A stretch of DNA of 26,586 nucleotides, taken from assembly GCA_028278125.1 (NCBI GenBank), contig JANQEY010000073.1:1-26586 (forward strand), written 5' to 3'. The notes under the pieces were generated by a model that saw only the letters and a program-made list of their open reading frames with translations, ran no database searches and was not told the origin of the DNA. The first letter of the stretch is position 1. The number at the start of each line of letters is the position of its first letter. This DNA is from a bacterium (GTDB lineage Bacteria > Electryoneota > Electryoneia > Electryoneales > Electryoneaceae). Made by a program: the position numbers and the translations under genes. Below are positions 16,979-25,543 of this stretch, one piece after another.

Positions 16979-19399
16979 TTATCGAATAATTAAAAACTTG
17001 CCGACTTTTTTATCACCATCAGGGGTTTCAACTGCATAGATATACAGTCCTGAAACCACCTTCTGGTTGTTACGGCTGACTAGATCCCAGTACTCCGCAC
17101 CGCTTGTGGCATCTTCATGGTACAGTTCATCCACAAGGTCACCGGTCATTGTAAAGATGGAAATTTTACATCGTGGTGGGAGGTAGAAGAACGCTATCCG
17201 ATCTTCATAACGGGATTCAAATTTTGCTGTCCCTTTATACGGATTAGGTACAACTTTTACATTATCGACAGATCCTGAGTTGGGATCATCACCATCCATC
17301 ACTGCAGCCGGCCTTGGAATTACAGCGTCCGGAGCACCCTCAAGAGTTTTCCGGTAATTTGACCTGGCCGATTCAATCGAGAACAGACCCATCTCTGGTT
17401 TATCAGGATCATAAGCGACTACAGTATAGAAGTACTGCAGACCGTTTACCGGTGGCTCCATATTATTGAACAGCAGCACATCTCCATCAGTAAGGAAATC
17501 ACCACCTTCATCCGTATAGGTGTTAATGATACCCGGGAGATTCACCATCACCCATTCTTTATCCTCAGCTGCATGTGCGTCCCAGTAGCCTTCATCAAAC
17601 TTGGTCAGTACTTCATCTCCAACTTGAATGGGATTGATCGTATCGCCGTCGCTGTTAATCAGGTAAACATCTTCGTTCCTGTTATCGAACGCCGCGATCA
17701 TCTCCCAAGATTGGGCATTGTATTTTGAACGGTAGATTTTGTAGCCTTCAAAATCCGCAGCCCCGATGAAATTATCTATCGTTGTTTCGGCAGATGAATC
17801 CCATACCAGGTTTACAGATCTGTCTCCACCACTATAGTTAAGATTAGGAATCGGAGGTGGAATCGGCAGGAGGAAATGTTTATCGCTGGTTATCATCGCG
17901 TTACTGGTACCGGTAAAACCGATCTGGGTTGGATCAGGAGCCGGGTGCACCGGATCACCGATAACTTCGGGATCACCCTGGTAATACGCGACAAGCGAAT
18001 TGTCCAGGTTTTCTCTCATTCCTTCCAGCCCCATACCGACAGCAGTCACCATGACGAATTTTTTAATTTCTCCATCACCCCAGTTATTGTATGGACCGGT
18101 GGTAAGCATGTAGCGATAGTCAAATACCGGTGCTCCCGCCGCGTAATCAAAAGGATGAGGCATGAACATCATGCCGGCAGACAGCGTATGTGTACCTGTC
18201 ATGTATTCATATTTTTCCCTGTCCGAACCGGGATCTGATTCCCAGTTCCACCACTGGTGTGAAAGTGGACGGGGCATTGTATCGTCTTCTGCCTCGTAAA
18301 ACGGTTCCTGCGGGATATAAAGAAGACGGGTTCCTATATAACCAGCTGCAGATGTGGACATTGTACGTTCACCACTGTCCTCTTCCCCACTCTGCGTGTA
18401 GTCACCGTCATACATATAACTGCTGTTTCTTGACAACAGATAACCTTTAAGAGTATCACCTGTTGCATTTACCAGGGGCATTCCTTCAAAGTCAGTACCA
18501 TCCTGACCGTAAATAACCGGACCTCCGTCGACGAGGTAAATCTGGTACTCATCGTAGACACCATCCGGTTCTGCAACGAACTGATCCTCACTGGGTGCAT
18601 TTGAATCGGTATATCCAAGCAGGTAAGGATTCCGTGGATCTGCTAACGGCCAACCCCAACTGTCATAACCGGTTACGCCGTCACCGTCCATGTCAAGAGG
18701 ATCGACTATGTCATATTTGTATGGATTTGTCTCACCTGATGACCAGCCGTCATAGTCAACAAGATCATCAATATGAGGCTGATCGGGATCCCCTCCAGGT
18801 CCCGAACCCACATCATTATCAAATACCCAGGTGACCATCGCCCCGTTTAAGGTTCCTCCACTGATATTCTTGATTTCGTAGAGGAAAATTACAAAGTCAT
18901 CATATTCAGGAAGTGACCAGGCCAGACTTCTTTGCGATATTTCAAATCCAATGGGTGTATGTCCCTGGTAATCCGTCATATCATCGAAAGTAACCCAACC
19001 ATCCTGGATCGCTTTGGGTCCTGTTCCGAAATAGAAAACTGAACCATCTGTCGGGTCGAATTCATAATTTCCGTAATCAGCATGGCTGCACAGCGGCTCC
19101 CCACCGATCATGGCAGCTAACCAGAATCTTCCTTCCCAGATATAGCAAACTTCCGAACCACCCGGCCATTCACCTGATGGCAGAGCGTTGTTCGGTTCAC
19201 CATAGTTACCATAATTGGAAATCGCAGTCCATAGAGTACCAACATCATGAACTCGATTCGCCAATGATGGTCGAGCAGTGACATCTCTCACTGGTCCCTT
19301 TACTCCCTGTCCAGGCATAGTCGCAGCCTGAACGCCCGCAAAGGCAAATCCAAGGAGCAGGGCTGTTGTGATTATCACTTTATAAGTTTTTAACTTCAC
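16979..19399 (-). CDS. Secreted protein with fibronectin III-like region and C-terminal sorting domain (806 aa)
   Basis: Starts with GTG at 19399, supported by GGAGG nine bases upstream and a signal peptide (TTALLLGFAFAGVQA, cut near 25). Residues ~30-510 are a large unrecognised extracellular region rich in W, Y and G, with an EF-hand/dockerin-like D-M-D-G-D-G-V-T-G-Y-D loop. Residues ~516-700 look like a fibronectin type III-type module (DRSVNLVWDSS, FEGYKIYRSKY, YFYTVVAYDPDKP). Residues 716-806 are a sorting domain of a slightly different type, VVPNPYKGTAKFESR, then ISIFTMTGDLV and SGLYIYAVET, ending KFLIIR. The order receptor, this gene, PorV suggests a functional unit. The gene lies 21 bases after the receptor gene. 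Confidence 0.85.
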   Translation of the reverse strand: MKLKTYKVIITTALLLGFAFAGVQAATMPGQGVKGPVRDVTARPSLANRVHDVGTLWTAISNYGNYGEPNNALPSGEWPGGSEVCYIWEGRFWLAAMIGGEPLCSHADYGNYEFDPTDGSVFYFGTGPKAIQDGWVTFDDMTDYQGHTPIGFEISQRSLAWSLPEYDDFVIFLYEIKNISGGTLNGAMVTWVFDNDVGSGPGGDPDQPHIDDLVDYDGWSSGETNPYKYDIVDPLDMDGDGVTGYDSWGWPLADPRNPYLLGYTDSNAPSEDQFVAEPDGVYDEYQIYLVDGGPVIYGQDGTDFEGMPLVNATGDTLKGYLLSRNSSYMYDGDYTQSGEEDSGERTMSTSAAGYIGTRLLYIPQEPFYEAEDDTMPRPLSHQWWNWESDPGSDREKYEYMTGTHTLSAGMMFMPHPFDYAAGAPVFDYRYMLTTGPYNNWGDGEIKKFVMVTAVGMGLEGMRENLDNSLVAYYQGDPEVIGDPVHPAPDPTQIGFTGTSNAMITSDKHFLLPIPPPIPNLNYSGGDRSVNLVWDSSAETTIDNFIGAADFEGYKIYRSKYNAQSWEMIAAFDNRNEDVYLINSDGDTINPIQVGDEVLTKFDEGYWDAHAAEDKEWVMVNLPGIINTYTDEGGDFLTDGDVLLFNNMEPPVNGLQYFYTVVAYDPDKPEMGLFSIESARSNYRKTLEGAPDAVIPRPAAVMDGDDPNSGSVDNVKVVPNPYKGTAKFESRYEDRIAFFYLPPRCKISIFTMTGDLVDELYHEDATSGAEYWDLVSRNNQKVVSGLYIYAVETPDGDKKVGKFLIIR

Positions 19400-19420
19400 A
19401 GACTTATTCCTCCTTGGATA

Positions 19421-22400
19421 TTAAAACTCAAAGCCGAATCCCAGCTGGAAATATCTTCCTCTTTCCCAATACTGTGGATCGTTATGTTTTCCATCAACAT
19501 CCTTATCCGGCTGCCCATCATTATCTGCATCATTCTCCAGGTACCATCCTGTATCTGCATTGTCCTGGAAGAAACGCTGATCTATGTTGTTATGATTAAA
19601 GATATTGTACCCTTGCAGGTAAACAAGCGCTGCAAAATTCTCTGTTATGCTGTATCTTTTCTGGATACGGCCATCAAAGCTTAAAGTGTATGGCAGTCTC
19701 ACATCATTAATTGGTGGATCTTTATCCTTGGAAGGACTTGAGAAAGGCATTCCGCTGCCATACCGTCCGATGAGACTCAGCATCCATTCATCCATCCATT
19801 TTTGACCGAAAGGTTTTGTCCCCTTCGGGATCATGAATTGAACGCTGCCGTACATCGTGTGGCGCTGATCCCAGTCAAGGTAATTTTCTGTGGTTTTGAT
19901 CACATTGTCAGCCCAGGCATTTTCATAATTCTGCCTGGATTCTGACGCTTTACCCTTGGCTACAGAATATGTATAGCTGACAGTCCCACTATAGAAATTG
20001 CTGAACCGTTTTTCGAGACTCAGCTCAAATCCGCGGACGTTTCCATAATCAAGGTTGATATAGAGACCATACCAGTTGCGAGGATCATAGAATACCTGCC
20101 GGGTATCGGTTAATCCTGATATGTCTTTGTAGAATCCTGTACCCACCAGTGCGAGATCAGGTGCGAACTGGTGCCTCAGGGTCAACTCATAGGCCGTTGT
20201 TCTTTCAGGCTCCAGGTTAACATTTCCCACGAGCGGGAATGCGCCGGAGAAGTCCCAGTTTACATTGGTAAAGGCAAACCTCAGGATTGGAATCTGGAAG
20301 TTCCTGCTGTAGTTAAAGCTGAGCAGGTCACGTTCCGTAATCGGGAACGCCACACCCAGCCTTGGTCCCCAGTAGTACTTGGGATCAACAGCAACCGGGT
20401 TTTTAACCTCGCCCCCGCTGCTTGGATCTTCAACTGGATCGGTGATATCTGCCGGATAATCATCCCAGTTAATATCGAAGATGTCCATCCGGATACCGGC
20501 ATTTACGACCATACCCTCAAATTCCATCTTGTCTTCGATCCAGGCTCCGTAGAGACGCGGTTCGGCGCTGATATTCTGTCCGTAGACATTACCACCCGAT
20601 GCCATATCAACATCGTGATCGAATAATTCCAGGAATTGAAGTTCCGTACCTGCCTTAATCTGGTGGAATTTATGTACCTGGCTGGTAATATTACCCTTAA
20701 ACGTCCAGGTTATTTTGTGGTCATTATTCCACCTGGCACGATTGTATGTTTTACCGTCTGAGTAAAGGTAGAAGTCATCGTTATCCCTGGTGTTGGAATT
20801 GAAATTAATATCTTCCCAGAGCAGCCAGGTATCACGAGGACCATCTTCGGAGGCATCTATGTAACCATTATCGTTATTATCCTGGAACAGATCGTGTTGC
20901 GGTCCGTAAACCCTCCAGTCCCACAACTCATTACCGTTCAAATCTTCATTTTCGTATACACCATTCCGGTTGAAATCGAAGTAGACAAAATCCGGATTAT
21001 CCTGGGCACCTTCAGCCATCAGGAGATCCCTGTATGGGATAACGTTACCGGCCATATCAGTGTAACTCCGATTCCACACGTCAGCTGGGATCTCGTTGAT
21101 ACTGCTGTATTTCAATTCAAGATCAAGCATTCCATTACCGTTGGAGTCTTCATTATATCTTTCGCGGGTATTGTAATGCATAGCTGTTTTATAACGTGAC
21201 AAACTCAATTCGTAGAAGGTCCGCTGGTTAATGGTGTGGTTCCATTTGACAGAGAACTGGTCGGTGTGATGCGTGTAAAATGGCACATGATCCAGCATCC
21301 GGTGTGAATCAAGTCTGAAATTATGATTTAAATCTTCAGTATCAATTATGTTATCATCACCGTCAAGATTTTCACCGGGATCAATAACCCCATTCCCATT
21401 TGTGTCCTCGGTATCAACCTTGCCATTACCATACCAGGGATTACCCTCATCATCCACAAACGGATTATCAGGATCAAGCGTACCATCAGCGAGGTAAGGA
21501 TTAAACTCACCCAGACGGTCTTCGTAAGTAGGTTTACGCCAGAGGTTGATGTAGTATGAGTATTGAGCGTTTGACACCGTACCGCTGAATGTCAGCTTGT
21601 GGCGAGGTGATATTTTATATGTGAGCTTTCCGAACGCGCTGGTCAGTGTCGAATCGTCGTTGTCAAAACGTCCACGAGTGTCGAAATATTGACCTGATAA
21701 GAGATAGTACAACTCACCTACATTTGTCTTTTCGAAGAATGGTACCGGGCCGGATATACTGGCCTGGATATCTTTCAATTGGTCCCGTTCCCCGACAAAC
21801 TGCCTGCCACCGCCGAAATCGTTTGTCCTGGCTGAAATGCTGCCGTCAATACGATCAGTACCTTCCTTGGTGACCTGGTTAACTACACCGGAAAGAGCGT
21901 TGCCATACTCAACAGATTGACCACCGGTTATTACGTTTACTTCTTCAAACGCGATTGCTGGAATATAACCTTCGTAATTACCGGTCATCGGGTCAACCAT
22001 CGAAGCGCCGTCAACGATATAATTGACCTCAGTCGCCCTTCCACCCCTGAAATTCTGGCCGATAGTACCGGCTGTCAACCTGACCACTTGTTGAATGTTT
22101 TCTACCGGCATCAGCTTCATGTCTTCAGCTGTACGGGTAGTTCTACTGTCCGTCATATCCTTGCGGATCATTGGACGTTTAGCAACATAGGTGACTTCCT
22201 CACCCGCTTCCATGATTGTCTCGGACATATTGAAGTTGAGCTTTGTGGTACGTTCAGTACTCACTTGGACTTCGTTGTAAACCACAGAGGTATACCCGAG
22301 CATGGAAGCTTTCAAAGTGTATTTTCCGGGGTGGACATTGAGGATGAAATAGTTACCGTCAAGGTCAGTAGTAGCCCCTAACGTAGTTCCTTCAACAATG

Positions 22401-22540
22401 ACGTTGGTTCCCATCAACGGATCATCCGCACTATCCGTCACACGGCCAACAATCTTCCCGGTATTCGCCGCAAACACTGCTGTTGACAAGACAAACAGCA
22501 CGACGAGTACATACACAATGGAACGCTTCTTAACTTCCAT
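19421..22540 (-). CDS. TonB-dependent receptor with carboxypeptidase-regulatory-like domain and Ca-binding-like loops
   Basis: A 1039-residue outer-membrane transporter. The ATG at 22540 gives a good signal peptide (MEVKKRSIVYVLVVLFVLST, cut near VFA24) with GAAGGGG upstream; the open frame extends further to 22633 without support. Residues ~28-110 are a CarbopepD-regulatory-like beta domain (GKIVGRVTDSADDPLMGTNV). A TonB-box-like EEVTYVA follows, then the plug (~130-230, YIVDGASMVDPMTGN, GVVNQVTKEGTD) and a C-terminal barrel ending in LGFGFEF. Predicted outer loops carry several D-x-N-x-N-G-x-x-D motifs near residues 370-408, 460-472, 520-543 and 552-565, typical of calcium-binding loops. 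The ligand is unknown; no SusD homologue by motif is nearby. It is the first gene of the six-gene operon. Confidence 0.93.
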   Translation of the reverse strand: MEVKKRSIVYVLVVLFVLSTAVFAANTGKIVGRVTDSADDPLMGTNVIVEGTTLGATTDLDGNYFILNVHPGKYTLKASMLGYTSVVYNEVQVSTERTTKLNFNMSETIMEAGEEVTYVAKRPMIRKDMTDSRTTRTAEDMKLMPVENIQQVVRLTAGTIGQNFRGGRATEVNYIVDGASMVDPMTGNYEGYIPAIAFEEVNVITGGQSVEYGNALSGVVNQVTKEGTDRIDGSISARTNDFGGGRQFVGERDQLKDIQASISGPVPFFEKTNVGELYYLLSGQYFDTRGRFDNDDSTLTSAFGKLTYKISPRHKLTFSGTVSNAQYSYYINLWRKPTYEDRLGEFNPYLADGTLDPDNPFVDDEGNPWYGNGKVDTEDTNGNGVIDPGENLDGDDNIIDTEDLNHNFRLDSHRMLDHVPFYTHHTDQFSVKWNHTINQRTFYELSLSRYKTAMHYNTRERYNEDSNGNGMLDLELKYSSINEIPADVWNRSYTDMAGNVIPYRDLLMAEGAQDNPDFVYFDFNRNGVYENEDLNGNELWDWRVYGPQHDLFQDNNDNGYIDASEDGPRDTWLLWEDINFNSNTRDNDDFYLYSDGKTYNRARWNNDHKITWTFKGNITSQVHKFHQIKAGTELQFLELFDHDVDMASGGNVYGQNISAEPRLYGAWIEDKMEFEGMVVNAGIRMDIFDINWDDYPADITDPVEDPSSGGEVKNPVAVDPKYYWGPRLGVAFPITERDLLSFNYSRNFQIPILRFAFTNVNWDFSGAFPLVGNVNLEPERTTAYELTLRHQFAPDLALVGTGFYKDISGLTDTRQVFYDPRNWYGLYINLDYGNVRGFELSLEKRFSNFYSGTVSYTYSVAKGKASESRQNYENAWADNVIKTTENYLDWDQRHTMYGSVQFMIPKGTKPFGQKWMDEWMLSLIGRYGSGMPFSSPSKDKDPPINDVRLPYTLSFDGRIQKRYSITENFAALVYLQGYNIFNHNNIDQRFFQDNADTGWYLENDADNDGQPDKDVDGKHNDPQYWERGRYFQLGFGFEF

Positions 22541-22727
22541 AGCGAACCCCTTCTTGTGCACGAGGATTAAAAGAGAGATAGAAATCCTCATGGTTTTTGA
22601 AATGATATTTGAAAATTGTGTCGATGTAATCACGCCTCAGCAATTCCTGAAAAATGCTTCATTTTACTACATTCATTTTTCACGAGTGGCTTCATTCGCT
22701 ACACAATGATTGGTTGGTTAAACAATG

Positions 22728-22791
22728 GGTGGATGGATAACCGTAGGCTAATCAAAGAAAAAACAAGTATCAATAATCTTATCCAACCACC
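22728..22791. repeat. Imperfect inverted repeat upstream of the surface operon
   Basis: GGTGGATGGATAA at 22728-22740 and TTATCCAACCACC at 22779-22791 are inverted copies with one mismatch, 38 bases apart, about 190-250 bases upstream of the receptor start. Either two operator half-sites or chance. Confidence 0.4.
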
Positions 22792-23346
22792 TTTCATTAA
22801 TAATTATTACTGGCACTACGTTTGCAGAATTCAATTGGGGTGTTGGATGCATTGGAGTATTTTGAGCATCAAAACGCTACCAAAAACTACAACCGACCCC
22901 CCGGCTCACAGACCCTCTATATGATACAATCGCCTTTTTCAGCGTGTCAAGTTATATCAAAGACATTGATACAAATTTTATTTCTTACTTCTTCATGCAT
23001 CCAGTAGATGATAAGATTTGTGAATATCCTTACTAGATCAATTAGAAAATTGATTTCAACTTATTGGTATTCAATAACACATCAATCTTACTTCTGTAAA
23101 ATATTACGAATCTTATATGTCCCGTTTACGAACCATTTTCTATGTTTTCCGGATACAAACAAGTAAATAGTCCTTCAAAATCGAAAAAAATATCCGGAGC
23201 AAAATATGAATATTAAATTAGACATCACTAACAATATTTAAGTTCAACCACAATCTTAATGTGAAGCTTCAATATCGTCGATTCATTCCAGGAATAAACT
23301 ATTCCTCGTTTGCATGTATTATTTTGATACATTGTGCAAACAAAAC

Positions 23347-23390
23347 AAAAAAAGGGAAGTGAGACGATATCCGGGTATCATCACTGCCCC
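23347..23390 (-). terminator. Candidate orphan rho-independent terminator
   Basis: On the minus strand a G-rich imperfect hairpin (GGG, TG, GTGA, A, GATA, loop CCCGGA, TATC, GTC, TCAC, TT, CCC) is followed by seven T residues and TTTTG. No minus-strand gene is seen upstream of it, so it may end a small RNA or belong to a lost gene. Confidence 0.35.
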
Positions 23391-23687
23391 CTTGGAACAG
23401 AATCAATGTTTAAATAATTTCCTTCCACTATCCTCCATAAATAAAATATTAACGAAACCCCAACAGTTCAAGTGTCTCTCTAAGAAAAATGCATAAAAAA
23501 ACGTTAATTTTAATAATATCAACTATAAAATGTCATATGTTTGATAAAATCAGCGTAGTACTTTGCAACATAATCGTTGAATTGAGAGAATTATGGATGT
23601 TGCATAAGTTCGCAAGATGCTTTAGGATTATACTAGATATACTGTTGAGGCCTGATAGACTGTTACATTTTGTGGAGATGAAGTGCC

Positions 23688-24107
23688 ATGAAAAATATAG
23701 AAAACCGTCCTCTCTGTGTAGAACGTTCAATCACACCAATGACGTATGATATTGATATTGAAGATCATGTAAACAACATTGTTTATATTAAATGGCTTGA
23801 AGACCTGCGTTACTGGTGGTTGGCGGAATACTTTCCCTTGGAACCGATGATAAAGCGGGACTTAGCTCCTGCTATCACCGAAACCCATATTTATTATAAA
23901 ACTCCGATTCATCTGTTTGAGAACGTCACCGGGAGAATCTGGGTAGGCGAAATGCGTGGAGTCCGGTTCCGCCTCATGTTTGAATTCCTGGTAAATGACC
24001 AGGTTGCCGCAACAGCCGAACAGGTTGGTGCCTGGATAAAAGTCTCTTCCGGACGACCCGTGAGGAACCCTGAGAGTCTGCGGAAACTATGGGAAGAACA
24101 GAGTTAA
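23688..24107 (+). CDS. Acyl-CoA thioesterase, 4HBT/hotdog family
   Basis: A 139-residue cytoplasmic hotdog-fold protein of the usual YbgC/FadM-like length. The signature YDIDIEDHVNNIVYIKWLED near residues 20-39 matches the family pattern D-x-D-x-x-G-H-V-N-N-x-x-Y, with Asp23 in the expected active-site region; the glycine before His27 is Asp26. The central beta strands (ETHIYYKTPIHLFENVTGRI, VRFRLMFEFLVNDQVAATAE) complete the fold. It would hydrolyse an acyl-CoA thioester; the substrate cannot be told. GGAG lies about ten bases before the ATG, which is a loose fit. It stands alone on the plus strand after the long intergenic region and 84 bases before the next gene. Confidence 0.88.
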   Translation: MKNIENRPLCVERSITPMTYDIDIEDHVNNIVYIKWLEDLRYWWLAEYFPLEPMIKRDLAPAITETHIYYKTPIHLFENVTGRIWVGEMRGVRFRLMFEFLVNDQVAATAEQVGAWIKVSSGRPVRNPESLRKLWEEQS

Positions 24108-24191
24108 ACCTTAAAAATATTATTATCTTACAAGATCACATTATTATTAATCAAGAAACCTGATATTCTAACTAGGGTGCGCTAACTGGAC

Positions 24192-25451
24192 ATGGATCAA
24201 GGCACGGACTATAAAATTATAAACTGGAAAATCCTGGTTACCCTCCTGGTCACATCAAGTATTATTCTGACGGGTTGTATTTCAAACAAGCAGCTTATCT
24301 CCGGACCTGACAGTTTTAATGTTGACGGCCGTCTGAAGATAGCTCGGGCGGATACAGTTGACGCCCTCCGTGAACCTTCAAAGGAATTTTACGATTATTC
24401 TCTCCTGAATACGGGAGAGGTTGAGCTGTTTGATATCTCCTTCAAATCGAATTCAATTGAAGTTTCTCCACCTGGAATCAAAAGAATCCAGAATACCAAT
24501 GGATTTCAACTTGTTATGCCTGGAGTCAGGTTTTCTGTTCACGCCACACACGATTCTCTATCTCCCTGGGAGTATAGACGGTACCTGGAGAGACCGGGAG
24601 TACTGGCGGCACAATACCTATACTCACCTGGTAATTCGGACACAGTTTATGTAGAGGACACATACAGATTATCCGGCAGTAAACTGGACAAACAGCTTGC
24701 ACGCCGGCTTGAGCTGAACGATAAAAAATCCGGGAAGCGGTATATCCTCGATGTCGGTGAAAAGGGAATAGTTAAGGGAAATTCCCGATTAGGCGTACGA
24801 TTGAGTTATGGCCGTTCAAATTTAACGGGATCGGATTCAGGACTCGATCCCGGTGAGATTAAGGCTTTTAACGGTGGTATTTTTTATAACTACCAGCTTG
24901 ATCGTAATGTATCAATCCAGCCAGAACTGCTATTCAGTACCCGTGGCGGACTCGAATCTCGATCATTTTATGTATTAGATGAAGACCGCAGAAACTTCAT
25001 GTACCAGGTGGAATCTTTGATCACCTGGCGCCAGTTATACCTGGAACTGCCGGTAATGCTCCAATGGGGACGTCCGGTGGGGCCCAATTCAGGATTATGG
25101 GGGGCTCGTAACAGGTTCGGGATGTTTTTCGAGGTTGGTTCTGCTATCGGATTTCGGCTGTCACAATCAACAGACGATGACATCAGGATCAGGAAAATTG
25201 GTCTTCCTGTTGAAGATTACGAACATGACTATACGGAATTTTCGAAAACCGAATTGTCATTTTTAATCGGTTTCGGTGGCAATCTTCAGCTTGGTAAAGG
25301 CTGCCTCACATCACAGATGCGATTCTCCGCAGGATACGCCAACATCTTCCAGGAATCCGCCAGCATCAACCATATCAACCTCGAACTAATGCTCGGTTAT
25401 GCCATATTCCTCAACGGTGAAAAAATCGAACATTATAATGGCGGCAAATAA
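24192..25451 (+). CDS. Lipoprotein with PorT-like outer-membrane beta-barrel domain
   Basis: A 419-residue protein. A hydrophobic start (WKILVTLLVTSSIIL) leads into a good lipobox L-T-G-Cys29. Residues ~30-190 are an unrecognised domain with a V-S/T-rich acidic pattern. Residues ~197-410 match the PorT-like/OMP_b-brl_2 pattern: SRLGVRLSYGRSN, a GGIFYNYQLDRNVSIQPELL strand pair, LYLELPVMLQWG, and FFEVGSAIGFRLS, ending with strands INHINLELMLGYAIFL. Such domains form eight-stranded outer-membrane barrels. A lipidated N-terminus on a barrel protein is unusual. The ATG at 24192 is preceded only by a weak GG; no better start exists before the signal. Possibly cotranscribed with the thioesterase gene. 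Function unknown. Confidence 0.75.
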   Translation: MDQGTDYKIINWKILVTLLVTSSIILTGCISNKQLISGPDSFNVDGRLKIARADTVDALREPSKEFYDYSLLNTGEVELFDISFKSNSIEVSPPGIKRIQNTNGFQLVMPGVRFSVHATHDSLSPWEYRRYLERPGVLAAQYLYSPGNSDTVYVEDTYRLSGSKLDKQLARRLELNDKKSGKRYILDVGEKGIVKGNSRLGVRLSYGRSNLTGSDSGLDPGEIKAFNGGIFYNYQLDRNVSIQPELLFSTRGGLESRSFYVLDEDRRNFMYQVESLITWRQLYLELPVMLQWGRPVGPNSGLWGARNRFGMFFEVGSAIGFRLSQSTDDDIRIRKIGLPVEDYEHDYTEFSKTELSFLIGFGGNLQLGKGCLTSQMRFSAGYANIFQESASINHINLELMLGYAIFLNGEKIEHYNGGK

Positions 25452-25543
25452 AAATCCGGATACTCCTACCACAAAAACAAGCAGAAGTAATCCGGAATCT
25501 ATAATAATCAGAATTTGTGTACTAATATACAATCTAAAGTTAC

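Larger units (their letters stand above)
22541..23687. other. Long AT-rich intergenic region
   Basis: About 1.15 kb between divergent genes. The short open frames in it have no start signals, low-complexity AT-rich translations and no recognisable motif, so I call none. Within it are the leader of the surface operon, with a 7-bp inverted repeat GAGGATT/AATCCTC at 22562-22589; an imperfect inverted repeat of 13 bases at 22728-22740 and 22779-22791; and an orphan terminator-like hairpin near 23354-23389. Weak promoter-like boxes exist for the operon (TTGCTG, 17 bases, CACAAT, minus strand near 22643-22615) and for the thioesterase (TATACT at 23629 and 23638), none convincing. The rest shows nothing I can name. 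Confidence 0.5.

Noticed and set aside
22541..22633. Longer N-terminus for the TonB-dependent receptor
   Set aside because: The internal ATG at 22540 has a basic start and a clear signal peptide; the extension adds a second hydrophobic stretch with no Shine-Dalgarno.
22616..23749. Several 60-100 residue frames in the long intergenic region
   Set aside because: They overlap each other in different frames, lack Shine-Dalgarno sequences and show AT-driven composition without domains.
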